This document shows, piece after piece, positions 1 to 9,018 of a stretch of 13,566 nucleotides of DNA; positions within the stretch are counted from its first letter, which is position 1, and every line of letters starts with the position of its first letter. The stretch lies in assembly GCA_030527765.1 (NCBI GenBank), contig JAUNAE010000059.1, positions 1-13,566 of the forward strand, written 5' to 3'. Origin of the DNA: Eubacteriales bacterium (GTDB lineage Bacteria; Bacillota_A; Clostridia; Lachnospirales; Lachnospiraceae). The notes beneath the pieces were generated by a model. That model had not been told where the DNA came from. It did not search any database and worked only from the letters and a program-made list of their open reading frames with translations. Both the position numbers and the translations under genes were made by a program.

Positions 1-423
1 AATGAAGCGTTGGCAAAGGCCTTTTCCTACATGAAGTTGATGGAAAAGTGGGGAAGTGGCATTCCGAGAGTAGTTCGAGAAGTATGTGATGAAGGACTTG
101 CTGTTCCTGTATTTGAAGGCGGCGAGGTAGATCTTGTTGTGAATATTTATCGTAAAGATAACAACGATAATACCGCCAAAAAGGCAGACGGTAGTGGCGG
201 TGATGGCGGCAGTGGCGTAAAAACTGGCGGTGAATTATCAGAAGAGGAAGCTAAGATCACAATATATTTATCGGATCATCCGACTGCCACACAAAAGGAA
301 ATTGGTGCTGATACCAATATTCCATTAAGAACGGTGCAACGTATTCTGCCTAGATTACAGGAAAAAGGTGTTCTTGTAAGAGAAGGAAACCGTCGTTCTG
401 GAAAGTGGAAGGTGATTGAGTAA
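1..423 (+). CDS. ATP-binding (AlbA_2-like) protein with C-terminal winged helix, 5' end missing
   Basis: The reading frame is open from base 1, so this is the 3' end of a larger gene; the first in-frame start-like codon (TTG at 10) lies inside the protein. The opening residues (NEALAKAFSYMKLMEKWGSG, then IPRV) match the conserved end of the GHKL-like ATPase region in AlbA_2/divergent-AAA proteins, where a helix plus W-G-S/T-G-I precedes a C-terminal HTH. A low-complexity Asp/Gly/Ser linker follows (bases about 160-235). After it comes a winged-helix domain (QKEIGADTNIPLRTVQRILP) that probably binds DNA. The stop TAA abuts the ATG of pglZ with no spacer, implying translational coupling. Such genes occur between pglX and pglZ in some BREX operons, so a regulatory or accessory BREX role is inferred. 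The catalytic or N-terminal part cannot be judged. Confidence 0.75.
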   Translation, partial: NEALAKAFSYMKLMEKWGSGIPRVVREVCDEGLAVPVFEGGEVDLVVNIYRKDNNDNTAKKADGSGGDGGSGVKTGGELSEEEAKITIYLSDHPTATQKEIGADTNIPLRTVQRILPRLQEKGVLVREGNRRSGKWKVIE

Positions 424-2946
424 ATGGCAGAATTAAACCTGAAACAGATTATTGATCGTCTGAATGAAGAGTTTACCGGGGATACCAGAAAGCTTGTGTT
501 TTGGTATGACGATAAGGGTGAATTTGCAGAGGACATGGCAAGTGTAGAGCTTGCAAATGCCAAAGTATACTTTCTGCAGCCAGACAATCAGTTTTATACA
601 AAATACTTTTTAGAGCGAAAAGATTTAACAACGAACTATCTGATTTATGCGCCGTTTCCGAAGCCGGATGTAAAGGACAATCATCTGGAAGATACGATGT
701 TGTATTCCAAGCGTTTCTTTGCGGATCGAGCTTCCTTGTTGTCAGTGGATCTTGGTATTGACGAGAAGTATAAGCCGATCATTGAGAAGCACATTAAGTT
801 CTTTGCTAATAAAGAGCGCACACAGAGATTCTATGACTTGGAAATCGAGAACTTCAATGAGGAGAATATCCTCATTGGACTTCTCAGCAGCATTTGCAAG
901 ACGAGAACCTGCTCATTTGAAGAAGTGATTCGTGTAATTCTTACGGATGGAGAGCTTCAGGACAATAAGTTCCTTGCTGAAATTCAGAAGTATGATTTAT
1001 TGGATGCGTTCTGGAAGTTGTGTGAGCAGCATTTCGGATACACTGATGTGAAGCCTACCTTAGAACGCTTTGTTGTTACTTTATTCGTCACATATACAGC
1101 GAAGTATATACCAGCTGAGCTTCCAAAGGCATGGAAGACATTTGTATCGTATAAATCCGGTAACATTATTGCCTTCATGGATAATCTTATGAACAGTGTA
1201 CTGTATCGTGAGAAGTACGACGAACTTTCTGATTTTGTCGCATCTGGATTAGGTGCTGTAAATGCCTTCAAGGATTATCTGCCGGAAGAATTGGTGAATT
1301 GCGATACATTCCTGTGCATCGATCAGATTTTGGTGAAATGGATTGTGGATCGCTTGTTGGCAGAAGATACTGGAGCAAAGTTGGATAATCTATCTATTCC
1401 AGAGATTGCTGCAAAGCGAGAGAAGATGCACTTCGGAGGAAGAACCGGACGTACATACAGGCTGCTTACCAGTGCGTACTATCTTGTGGCAACAGGAGCC
1501 TATAACTGTCCGGATGGATTTGCGGCTATTCTTTCTCAGTATCGTGCAACAGATTACAAGATTGATCAGGAATACCGTAATTTCTATTACGAGTTCGACC
1601 AGTTGGAAGATGCTTCGGCATTTGAAGGACTTCGTGACCTTGTGGAGAACATCTATACCAATGAATACCTAGATAAGCTGCTCCCAAAATGGAATACAGG
1701 ATTGCAGGAAGAGGATTCTCTGACAAAGCTGCCGGTGCAGATTGATTTCTATGCTCGGAATATCCGCAACGCAAAGGAGCGCACGGTTGTCATTATTTCT
1801 GATGCGATGCGTTATGAAGTAGGGCAGGAATTGTTCCGTACATTATCAGACGATCCAAAGTGTACAGCTAAACTGGAAATACAACTAAGCGTGCTTCCTT
1901 CCTATACAAGACTTGGAATGGCTGCGCTTTTACCGCACAACAAGATTACGATGACGGACGATTATCAGGTACTGGTTGACGATGTTCTTTGCGATAACCT
2001 GGCAGGACGGCAAACGGTGCTGCAGAAGCACTCGCCGAATAGCATTTGTGTGCAGTTTGATGATATTAAAGGACTGAAGAAAACCGAACTTCGAGATATC
2101 TTTACTGGTAAGCAGGCGATCTATGTTTATCACAATCAGATTGATGCAAGAGGTGATAAGGCGAATACTGAAGATGAAGTATTTGTTGCCTGCAAAGAGG
2201 CGGTTGCTGAGATTATTGATCTGATTCATCGCATCTCCACAAATGCGAATACATACCACTTTGTTGTGACAGCGGATCATGGATTTATCTATAAGAGAGA
2301 CAAGGTTACAGAAAGCGATAAGATCGGTGGAGTTAATGATAAGAATGCATTTGTGAATCGGAGATTCATTGTTGCGCCGGAAGCTGTTCAGGAAGATGGC
2401 ATTGCATCTATGAGCATGGGAACTGTTTTACGAAATCAAGACACGAAGATGGTGTCTTTCCCTATCAGCAGCAATGTATTTAAGGTTGCCGGCGGAGGGC
2501 AGAAATTTGTGCACGGTGGTTCTTCGCCACAGGAAATGCTCGTACCTGTATTGGAAGTGAAGATGGAACGTGGACACATGGAGACAAAGAATGCAGAGAT
2601 TGCGCTTGTCAGCATGGTTCAGAAGATCACAAACAAGATTACAATGATGGATTTCATTCAGTCGGAACCTGTCAGCGATACGGTCAAAGCTACTACATAT
2701 AAGATTTTCTTTATCTCTGAAGATAATGAGAAGATTTCAAATGAGAATAGCTATATAGCAGATAGCAGAGATCAGGATGCACAGAAGAGAATCTTTAGAA
2801 TGAAGTTCCAGTTTAAGGATAAGAAATATGACAAGGACAAGCAGTATTACCTTGTTGTTTATGATGAAAATACCGGATTAGAAAGCTTCCGCCATCCAAT
2901 CATTATGGATCTGGCGTTTGCAGATGATTTCGGATTCGGTTTCTAA
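424..2946 (+). CDS. pglZ: BREX type 1 alkaline-phosphatase-like protein PglZ
   Basis: PglZ is a core BREX component of the alkaline phosphatase superfamily, required with the methyltransferase PglX and the ATPase BrxC for phage exclusion. The 840-residue length fits type 1 PglZ. The N-terminal ~440 residues open with a short nuclease-like helper region (DTRKLVFWYDDKGEF) followed by a helical part. The phosphatase-like domain holds the expected metal-site motifs: ISDAMRYEVG with Asp460, VTADHGF with Asp618-His619, and VHGGSSPQE with His697. The start is supported by an AAGGTGA ribosome site (409-415) eight bases upstream and by the directly abutting stop of the preceding gene. It sits 25 bases before brxL, the usual type 1 order. 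All key residues are present, so it appears functional. The biochemical substrate of PglZ is not settled for the family. Confidence 0.95.
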   Translation: MAELNLKQIIDRLNEEFTGDTRKLVFWYDDKGEFAEDMASVELANAKVYFLQPDNQFYTKYFLERKDLTTNYLIYAPFPKPDVKDNHLEDTMLYSKRFFADRASLLSVDLGIDEKYKPIIEKHIKFFANKERTQRFYDLEIENFNEENILIGLLSSICKTRTCSFEEVIRVILTDGELQDNKFLAEIQKYDLLDAFWKLCEQHFGYTDVKPTLERFVVTLFVTYTAKYIPAELPKAWKTFVSYKSGNIIAFMDNLMNSVLYREKYDELSDFVASGLGAVNAFKDYLPEELVNCDTFLCIDQILVKWIVDRLLAEDTGAKLDNLSIPEIAAKREKMHFGGRTGRTYRLLTSAYYLVATGAYNCPDGFAAILSQYRATDYKIDQEYRNFYYEFDQLEDASAFEGLRDLVENIYTNEYLDKLLPKWNTGLQEEDSLTKLPVQIDFYARNIRNAKERTVVIISDAMRYEVGQELFRTLSDDPKCTAKLEIQLSVLPSYTRLGMAALLPHNKITMTDDYQVLVDDVLCDNLAGRQTVLQKHSPNSICVQFDDIKGLKKTELRDIFTGKQAIYVYHNQIDARGDKANTEDEVFVACKEAVAEIIDLIHRISTNANTYHFVVTADHGFIYKRDKVTESDKIGGVNDKNAFVNRRFIVAPEAVQEDGIASMSMGTVLRNQDTKMVSFPISSNVFKVAGGGQKFVHGGSSPQEMLVPVLEVKMERGHMETKNAEIALVSMVQKITNKITMMDFIQSEPVSDTVKATTYKIFFISEDNEKISNENSYIADSRDQDAQKRIFRMKFQFKDKKYDKDKQYYLVVYDENTGLESFRHPIIMDLAFADDFGFGF

Positions 2947-2958
2947 ATATAGTTGAAT

Positions 2959-2963
2959 GGAGG
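2959..2963 (+). promoter_or_regulatory. Ribosome binding site deciding the brxL start
   Basis: GGAGG lies eight bases before ATG 2972. An upstream in-frame ATG at 2957 overlaps this Shine-Dalgarno site and has no good site of its own, so translation most likely begins at 2972. Confidence 0.8.
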
Positions 2964-2971
2964 CGGTACGA

Positions 2972-5089
2972 ATGCCGGATTTTATGGAGAACAGCGATAC
3001 ACGTGCTGTGATTAAAGAAAAATTACGTCGGAACTTTGATGGCAAGATTGTCCGCAAAGATCTGACAAAGAAAATCAAAGAGGGCGCAAACGTCCCAGTG
3101 TATGTTTTGGAATTCTTGCTAGGACAGTACTGCAGCTCTGATGATCCGGATGTTATCGAAGAGGGAGTAAACAGTGTAAAGCATATTCTTTCCGATAACT
3201 TCGTCCGCCCTGATGAAGCACAGAAGATTTTGTCTGTGCTTCGTAAAAAGGGCAGTCATACTGTTATTGATATGATTACCGTTCGACTGGATATCAAAAA
3301 GGATTGTTACTTTGCAGAGTTTTCCAATCTGGGATTAACCAATATTCCAATTTCGGATGATTATCCGGAAAAGTTTGACCGTTTACTCTGCGGTGGTATC
3401 TGGTGCATTGTGCAGTTAGATTACGAGATGGAAGGAGATTCCAATTTCGGCATTGTAGATTCTGATGGATTTGAGTTGAAATCCAAACAGAAAAAGCAGA
3501 AGGACATCTCGCCAATTAGTATTCGCAAGTTGACACCAATCCAGATGCCACATATTGATATCGATGAATTAAAAGAAGGACGAAAGGCATTTACGAAGGA
3601 TGAGTGGATCGATGTCATGCTCCGTTCCATTGGTATGGAGCCGGACACACTGTCATGCCGTGAGAAGTGGCTGCTCCTGACACGTATGATTCCGTTGGTT
3701 GAGAATAACTTTAATCTATGCGAGTTAGGACCGAGAAGTACTGGTAAATCACACTTGTACAAGGAAATTTCACCGAACAGTATTCTTGTCTCCGGTGGAC
3801 AGACCACGGTTGCCAATCTTTTCTATAACATGGGAAGAAAGACCGTAGGACTTGTCGGCCTCTGGGACTGTGTTGCCTTCGATGAGGTTGCCGGTATCCG
3901 TTTTAAGGATAAAGATGGCATTCAGATCATGAAGGATTACATGGCATCCGGTTCTTTTGCACGTGGCAAAGAAGAAAAAGCTGCCAGTGCGTCCATGGTG
4001 TTTGTCGGTAATATCAACCAGAGCGTTGATGTCCTGCTGAAAACATCCAGTCTATTTGATCCATTTCCACCTGAAATGGGAACGGATACAGCCTTTTTAG
4101 ATCGTATGCATTGCTATCTTCCGGGATGGGAGATACCTAAGTTCCGCCCAGAGCACTTCACAGATGATTATGGCTTTATTTCTGATTATCTTGCAGAGTT
4201 TATTCGTGAACTGCGAAAAGAGCAGTATGGCGATGCATTGGACAAATATTTCCGCCTTGGAAAGAACCTGAATCAGAGAGATACCATTGCCGTCAGAAAG
4301 ATGGTCGGTGGATATGTAAAACTGCTTTATCCGGATGGCAATTTTACAAAGGATGATTTGGAAGAAATCTTAAAGATTGCACTGGAAATGCGCCGTCGCG
4401 TAAAAGAGCAACTTAAGAAGCTTGGCGGTATGGAGTTCTACGATGTCAACTTCTCATACATAGATAATGAGACATTTGAAGAACATTACGTTTCTGTACC
4501 GGAGCAGGGCGGTGGAAAACTGATTCCTGATGGAATTTGCAATCCGGGACAGGTCTATACCGTATCCCAGGGCAAAACCGGCATGATCGGCGTATTCCGT
4601 CTGGAAAGCCAGATGCTTCCCGGCAATGGAAAGTTCGAGAGAACGGGTATAGGAACAGATCGTGATGCAAAAGAAGCTTCCAATACGGCATTCAACTATT
4701 TGAAAGCCAACGGAAGCAGAATCAGTGGATCGATAAGCACAACAACAAAAGACTACATCGTAAATTATCAAGATTTGCAGGGAATTGGAATGACTGGAAA
4801 GTTGGCGCTTCCGACACTGATTGCATTGTGTTCGATTGCACTCAGCCGTCCGACGGTTGGAAACCTTGTGGTTCTGGGAGATATCAGCATCAGCGGAACA
4901 CTGATTAAGGTAGATGAACTTGCAAATGCGCTGCAGGTTTGCCTGGATAGCGGAGCAAAGAGAGTGCTTATACCGAGTACATCGTTCGTTGACTTTGCAA
5001 CAGTACCACCGGAACTTATGAGTGCGTTTCAGTTGATTCCATACCAGAGTGCAGAGGATGCGGTGTTTAAGGCGTTGGGAGTAGAGTGA
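2972..5089 (+). CDS. brxL: BREX Lon-protease-like AAA+ protein BrxL
   Basis: BrxL is the terminal core gene of type 1 BREX, an AAA+ ATPase that assembles on DNA and is needed for phage restriction. The protein has 705 residues from ATG 2972. It carries a Walker A GPRSTGKS (253-260), Walker B VAFDE (301-305), sensor-1-like VGNINQ with Asn347, and an LDRMH element with Arg378. The C-terminal ~150 residues resemble the Lon proteolytic fold (GDISISGTLIKVDELANAL, 636-654, ending in KRVLIP). By eye, the Lon catalytic lysine position is Ala651 and no GPSAG serine motif is present, so peptidase activity is doubtful; the family is better described as an MCM/Lon-like DNA-binding ATPase. The first ~110 residues form the BrxL N-terminal helical region. 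The stop is 14 bases before qatA, close enough for cotranscription. Confidence 0.95.
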   Translation: MPDFMENSDTRAVIKEKLRRNFDGKIVRKDLTKKIKEGANVPVYVLEFLLGQYCSSDDPDVIEEGVNSVKHILSDNFVRPDEAQKILSVLRKKGSHTVIDMITVRLDIKKDCYFAEFSNLGLTNIPISDDYPEKFDRLLCGGIWCIVQLDYEMEGDSNFGIVDSDGFELKSKQKKQKDISPISIRKLTPIQMPHIDIDELKEGRKAFTKDEWIDVMLRSIGMEPDTLSCREKWLLLTRMIPLVENNFNLCELGPRSTGKSHLYKEISPNSILVSGGQTTVANLFYNMGRKTVGLVGLWDCVAFDEVAGIRFKDKDGIQIMKDYMASGSFARGKEEKAASASMVFVGNINQSVDVLLKTSSLFDPFPPEMGTDTAFLDRMHCYLPGWEIPKFRPEHFTDDYGFISDYLAEFIRELRKEQYGDALDKYFRLGKNLNQRDTIAVRKMVGGYVKLLYPDGNFTKDDLEEILKIALEMRRRVKEQLKKLGGMEFYDVNFSYIDNETFEEHYVSVPEQGGGKLIPDGICNPGQVYTVSQGKTGMIGVFRLESQMLPGNGKFERTGIGTDRDAKEASNTAFNYLKANGSRISGSISTTTKDYIVNYQDLQGIGMTGKLALPTLIALCSIALSRPTVGNLVVLGDISISGTLIKVDELANALQVCLDSGAKRVLIPSTSFVDFATVPPELMSAFQLIPYQSAEDAVFKALGVE

Positions 5090-5090
5090 T

Positions 5091-5096
5091 AGGAGG
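5091..5096 (+). promoter_or_regulatory. Ribosome binding site deciding the qatA start
   Basis: AGGAGG begins one base after the brxL stop and lies seven bases before ATG 5104. A longer in-frame GTG start at 5086 would overlap brxL and place this site inside the coding region, so ATG 5104 is preferred. Confidence 0.85.
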
Positions 5097-5103
5097 AAAC
5101 AGT

Positions 5104-6960
5104 ATGTGGATTGATAATGCATCAGATGTAGATGTTCTGTTTTACGAGCCATATGCAGATGTTATTTCTGAAATGGCATTAAATAAAGATTATAAGCCTT
5201 TAACAATTGGAGTATTTGGCGTATGGGGCGCTGGGAAATCCACATTGCTTAACCTAATAGAGCAGAAAATAAAAGCAGAGACATTAAAAGCGAATAAAAC
5301 AATATGTGTAAATATCAATGCATGGGCGTTTGAAGGGTATGAAGACGCAAAGGTTGCAGTGATGGAATCCTTATTGCAAGAGCTAAAAAAGGAGGCTCCA
5401 GACACAATTAAGACAAAGATAAAAAAGTTGCTGAAAAAAGTGGATTTTTTCAAATTGACAACTAAAGCAGTTGGGATTACAGCACCGATTGCAGCAAGTG
5501 TAGCAGCGGGAAATCCATTACCAATGATAATGAGCTTTAACGGCACGGCTGAGGACATTGGAAAAGGTATAAAAAAGGCCTCAGAGGTTGTACAGACAAT
5601 ACGAGAAGACTACATAAAGGATGATACAGTTGTGTCTGAGGAGTCAAGTATAGTTAATAATGTCAGGACTTTTAGAAAAGAATTTGAGGACGCTTTAAAT
5701 GACAATGATTTGGATAATGTTGTTGTTTTAATTGATGATTTGGACAGATGTCAGCCAGAGAGAATTATCGAGACGTTGGAGGCGATTAAATTATTTCTAT
5801 CTGTAAATAAAACAACTTTTATAATAGCAGCCGATGAAAATGTAATTCATTATGCTATTCGAAAAAAATATCCGCCGGTTAATGATACAGAGGTAAATCT
5901 CGATCGCGAATATATAGAGAAGATTATACAGTTGCCAATTTATATTCCAGAACTATCTTCTAGAGATATTGAAAATTACCTGATGCTTCTTGTTGCACAG
6001 CAGTATTGTAGTTCAGAACAATTTCCTGAATTTATTGAAAAGGTAAAAAATGAGAATATTATGGTCTCGCAAACACTGATTGAATATGATAAGTTGCTAG
6101 AGCTTGCAGGTGATTTTATTAACTCAAAGGATAGAGATTCCTTCAATAAAACAGCTGAAGTAATAGCTGGAATAAAGAGCATTGTCTCTGAAAATTTAAA
6201 AGGGAATCCTCGACAAGCAAAACGATTTTTGAACACTTTCATTACGAAGAGAAAACTTGCAAATATCTATTATAAGAATGATGAAATAAATGAAAAAATA
6301 CTTGCAAAATTGTTGGTGTTACAAAAGCTTAATCCGGATTTATTTATTCAGTTGAATGAATGGAATAAGAATTACACAACAAAAAACGAAGAATTCGAAA
6401 GTATGAGAGCTTCTGTTAATAATAGTACTGGTGAAGAAATCGAAGGATACAAAGCTTGGTATGTACCGTCTATTGTTCGCTGGGTGAACAGTGAACCACA
6501 AAACTTAGAAGTCGAGAGATTGGATAAATACTTTTTCTTGACTAGAGAAAGTTTGAAAAAATCGGATATTGTCATTTCGACAATGTCAGAAAAGGTAAAG
6601 GATATTCTTCAACGAATTGGTACCGCAACATCTGGACTTATGAAGAATATAGCTAAAGATATAGGACAACTTAGTGCATCTGATCAGGAAGATGTAGTGA
6701 AGGTTCTGCTTCCACAGATTGAGAGAGGAGAACTCCAATATTATGTGATTAGGGATCTGTTTTCTTCTTTGGCAGCATATAGGGGAAAAATTACGGAGGC
6801 TCTATCGAAGACAAAAAGGGCTTTGAAGCCGGGTGATCTCCCAGCTATTAAAACTATGAGAACAGTGGAAAAAGATGCAATGGATGCCCTAATTGAAGGT
6901 TGGAAATCAAAAGGGTTTATTACTCAGAAGATGTACGATGATTTGAAAAAGGAAAGCTGA
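5104..6960 (+). CDS. qatA: QatA, KAP-family P-loop NTPase
   Basis: This is the ATPase of a Qat (QueC-like associated with ATPase and TatD) anti-phage system. The 618 residues carry a Walker A GVWGAGKST (39-47) and a Walker B VVVLIDDLDRC (206-216), whose DDLDRC ending is the hallmark of KAP P-loop NTPases. Further KAP-like elements are AIKLFLSV and FIIAADE just after Walker B, and the NPRQAKRFLNTF motif typical of the helical region. A weakly hydrophobic, proline-containing stretch at about 122-145 sits where some KAP proteins have a membrane insertion; I would not call it a firm membrane segment. The C-terminal ~230 residues are charged and helical, with no recognised domain. Three downstream partner genes follow with almost no spacing. 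Codons look more A/T-rich than in brxL. KAP membership is seen; the Qat role follows from gene order. Confidence 0.92.
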   Translation: MWIDNASDVDVLFYEPYADVISEMALNKDYKPLTIGVFGVWGAGKSTLLNLIEQKIKAETLKANKTICVNINAWAFEGYEDAKVAVMESLLQELKKEAPDTIKTKIKKLLKKVDFFKLTTKAVGITAPIAASVAAGNPLPMIMSFNGTAEDIGKGIKKASEVVQTIREDYIKDDTVVSEESSIVNNVRTFRKEFEDALNDNDLDNVVVLIDDLDRCQPERIIETLEAIKLFLSVNKTTFIIAADENVIHYAIRKKYPPVNDTEVNLDREYIEKIIQLPIYIPELSSRDIENYLMLLVAQQYCSSEQFPEFIEKVKNENIMVSQTLIEYDKLLELAGDFINSKDRDSFNKTAEVIAGIKSIVSENLKGNPRQAKRFLNTFITKRKLANIYYKNDEINEKILAKLLVLQKLNPDLFIQLNEWNKNYTTKNEEFESMRASVNNSTGEEIEGYKAWYVPSIVRWVNSEPQNLEVERLDKYFFLTRESLKKSDIVISTMSEKVKDILQRIGTATSGLMKNIAKDIGQLSASDQEDVVKVLLPQIERGELQYYVIRDLFSSLAAYRGKITEALSKTKRALKPGDLPAIKTMRTVEKDAMDALIEGWKSKGFITQKMYDDLKKES

Positions 6961-6961
6961 T

Positions 6962-7654
6962 ATGGGAACTTCAAAGGGATATATATCTCCAACAAAACCA
7001 GAGTGGACATCTGCAAAAAGAGCAGTGTCATCATATCTTAGAAATAGAGACTCAGAATCAAGAGCTAATGCGATGAGTAAATACGTTGCAGCAATGGCTT
7101 CAACTAACGCAGTTTCTAGCAGCGCATTTTCTACCTCTGCAGGAGGCGTATTAGGATTTGCTAAAGGAGTCTCAGGCAACGGCCTAAATGAAACATTAAT
7201 AGAATTTGGTAGACAAGATCTCATAGGAAAAGATTCGGGTGAAATATTAGATGCAATCATGGATCAGTTTACCAATGGAAGTGCAACGCTTGAAGATTCA
7301 TTAGCAGCGGATGCTATATCTAAAGCTTTTGAAAATTTGGAAATTGAAACAGCAGATGATTTGGGCAAGGTTGACATCGATCAGCTATTAGGTGAAATGG
7401 TTATTGAGTTCATCAATATTAATTTTGATTTACGGTTTGATGAAAGAATTGGAAAAGGACGTACACCAGCGGAAAAAGCAGCAATATTAGATGACATGCA
7501 TAATTATGTTGCCAATACACTTCATGGAAAGCTTAATGCAAAGCAGATAAGCAAGTTGGACTTTTCTAAATTGCAAGCATCAGAGATTGTGAAGAGAACA
7601 TTAGAGGATGCATATGCGACATTTCAGGAATATTACGGAGGGGATGAATCATGA
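6962..7654 (+). CDS. qatB: QatB, Qat system protein of unknown mechanism
   Basis: This 230-residue protein occupies the second position of the Qat operon, which together with its N-terminus identifies it as QatB. It begins MGTSKGYISP, and the Gly-Thr-Ser start after Met is what I recall as typical of QatB proteins. A small-residue region rich in Ser, Ala and Gly follows (about residues 37-75: MSKYVAAMASTNAVSSSAFS and beyond), then a mainly helical acidic part. No catalytic motif, signal peptide or membrane helix is evident. An AAAGGA ribosome site sits eight bases upstream, overlapping the end of qatA, and its stop overlaps the qatC start (ATGA). Its small N-terminal glycine, exposed after Met removal, makes it a candidate acceptor for a QatC-catalysed modification. 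That is a hypothesis. Confidence 0.85.
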   Translation: MGTSKGYISPTKPEWTSAKRAVSSYLRNRDSESRANAMSKYVAAMASTNAVSSSAFSTSAGGVLGFAKGVSGNGLNETLIEFGRQDLIGKDSGEILDAIMDQFTNGSATLEDSLAADAISKAFENLEIETADDLGKVDIDQLLGEMVIEFININFDLRFDERIGKGRTPAEKAAILDDMHNYVANTLHGKLNAKQISKLDFSKLQASEIVKRTLEDAYATFQEYYGGDES

Positions 7655-9018
7655 AATTTTGGATTGTAAAAGAAAATGATCAACTGCCAGAAAAAGAATG
7701 GAATGGAGCTTACAAGGTCAGCATTAATAGGGATACTGGAAGTAGTGCATTTTCCAGTATTCCAGCTATTTGGTATCATCTGGATCAATTGCAGTTGGAA
7801 TCAATCTATGAGGATTTATACATAATCGGATTGAGTGTGTTTTCACTTGATAAAAGAGTGGCACGAAAGCAATTTGAAGACTGCTGGACAAGATCTATCG
7901 AGGTATCTGTTCCTGTTTTAGAGTATGAAAAGTGGAGGGGAACAGAGCTAAGATGGAATAAACTTTTATCATATCTGACAGGTGATTTATGGACCATTGA
8001 GTTTAGAGAGACTAATGCAATTTACAGCAAACACGAGAATGCAAATAGAAAGCATTTGGATATTTCTAAATGTGATTGTGTCAGTCTGTTTTCAGGGGGA
8101 TTAGATTCCTATTGTGGCGCAATTAAATTGTTAGAGGAACGGAAATCTCCTTGCTTGATTGGACACAATGAGTATCCAAAACTGAGATATATTCAAGAAA
8201 AATTTGTCGAGGATTTTAGAGAGTGCTATCCAGAGCAGAATCCAGTGTTCATAGGATTTACCGCTGGAGCAAGGGCTCCTATAAGTGAGACAAATGGAAA
8301 GTTGCTGGGAGCTGAGAATACATCTCGAGGAAGATCTTTACTGTTCCTATGTGCGGCAGTTACTATCGCAGGAATAATGGGAAAAGAAACTCCGGTTTAC
8401 ATTCCCGAAAATGGATTTATAGGTCTGAATGTTGCACTTACAAATAGCAGAAAAGGATCATGTAGCACAAGAACAACGCATCCACATTTTTTAAATGGAC
8501 TCAGAGATATTTTGAAAGAAGTTGGTATTTCTAATCCGATAGAGAATTTCTTTGCGTATAAAACGAAAAGAGAGATTGTACGGTTAGTTAAGGACACGAC
8601 TGCATTTAATAAGGGATATCAGAAGACTATTTCGTGCTCGCATCCATGCGTTACAAGATATAATCGAACTGGAAGTAGAGAGTATCCGATAAATTGTGGT
8701 TACTGCTATCCGTGTATAATTCGACGAGCGTCACTATTAGATTTGACGGATATAAGCCCGTATTCAGCACATGTGGCTCCGTTTGATTTTTTGAATCAAT
8801 TTTCAGAAAGTGATCGAAGTTCAGACCTTAATGCCGTAGTTAATAGCGTCTATAGATATCAGAATAGTAATGATAAGAATTTAAAACGCTTAATAAAGTG
8901 CACCGGTAAGCTGTCAGAAGAGGAGGTTACTCAATTCTTGAGAGTATATTCAGAAGGAATGAAAGATATCATTGAATGGTTGAAAGGTGATCCAGGAATG
9001 GACAAGTATATACAATGA
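7651..9018 (+). CDS. qatC: QatC, QueC-like PP-loop enzyme
   Basis: QueC uses ATP to turn a 7-deazaguanine carboxylate into preQ0; QatC is its defence-specialised relative. Of 455 residues, the first ~140 form an N-terminal extension absent from housekeeping QueC (about 220 residues, PP-loop near the start). The PP-loop SGGLDS is at 148-153. The QueC-like IPENGFIGLN follows in the middle. The zinc site is intact: Cys329 in SCSHPC, then Cys349, Cys352 and Cys355 in CGYCYPC. An ATP-dependent adenylating activity is therefore likely. The start overlaps the qatB stop by four bases, with GGAGG at 7637-7641 nine bases upstream; the stop overlaps the qatD start in the same way. No QueD, QueE or TGT homologue is in the window, so any deazaguanine substrate must come from elsewhere in the cell. 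Confidence 0.94.
   Translation: MKFWIVKENDQLPEKEWNGAYKVSINRDTGSSAFSSIPAIWYHLDQLQLESIYEDLYIIGLSVFSLDKRVARKQFEDCWTRSIEVSVPVLEYEKWRGTELRWNKLLSYLTGDLWTIEFRETNAIYSKHENANRKHLDISKCDCVSLFSGGLDSYCGAIKLLEERKSPCLIGHNEYPKLRYIQEKFVEDFRECYPEQNPVFIGFTAGARAPISETNGKLLGAENTSRGRSLLFLCAAVTIAGIMGKETPVYIPENGFIGLNVALTNSRKGSCSTRTTHPHFLNGLRDILKEVGISNPIENFFAYKTKREIVRLVKDTTAFNKGYQKTISCSHPCVTRYNRTGSREYPINCGYCYPCIIRRASLLDLTDISPYSAHVAPFDFLNQFSESDRSSDLNAVVNSVYRYQNSNDKNLKRLIKCTGKLSEEEVTQFLRVYSEGMKDIIEWLKGDPGMDKYIQ

Noticed and set aside
2957..2971. Upstream ATG start for brxL
   Set aside because: It overlaps the GGAGG site that serves ATG 2972 and has no ribosome site of its own.
3421..3816. Minus-strand open frame of 131 codons opposite brxL
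   Set aside because: It is antisense to the BrxL region including Walker A, and no recognisable protein features are present.
4454..5152. Long minus-strand open frame of 232 codons opposite brxL
   Set aside because: It lies antisense to the conserved Lon-like end of BrxL, its protein is Cys/Arg/His-rich with no family motif, and it has no sensible ribosome site. It is a shadow frame.
5464..5541. Possible transmembrane segment in QatA (residues about 122-145)
   Set aside because: It contains prolines, Asn and many small residues; hydrophobicity is too weak for a confident call.
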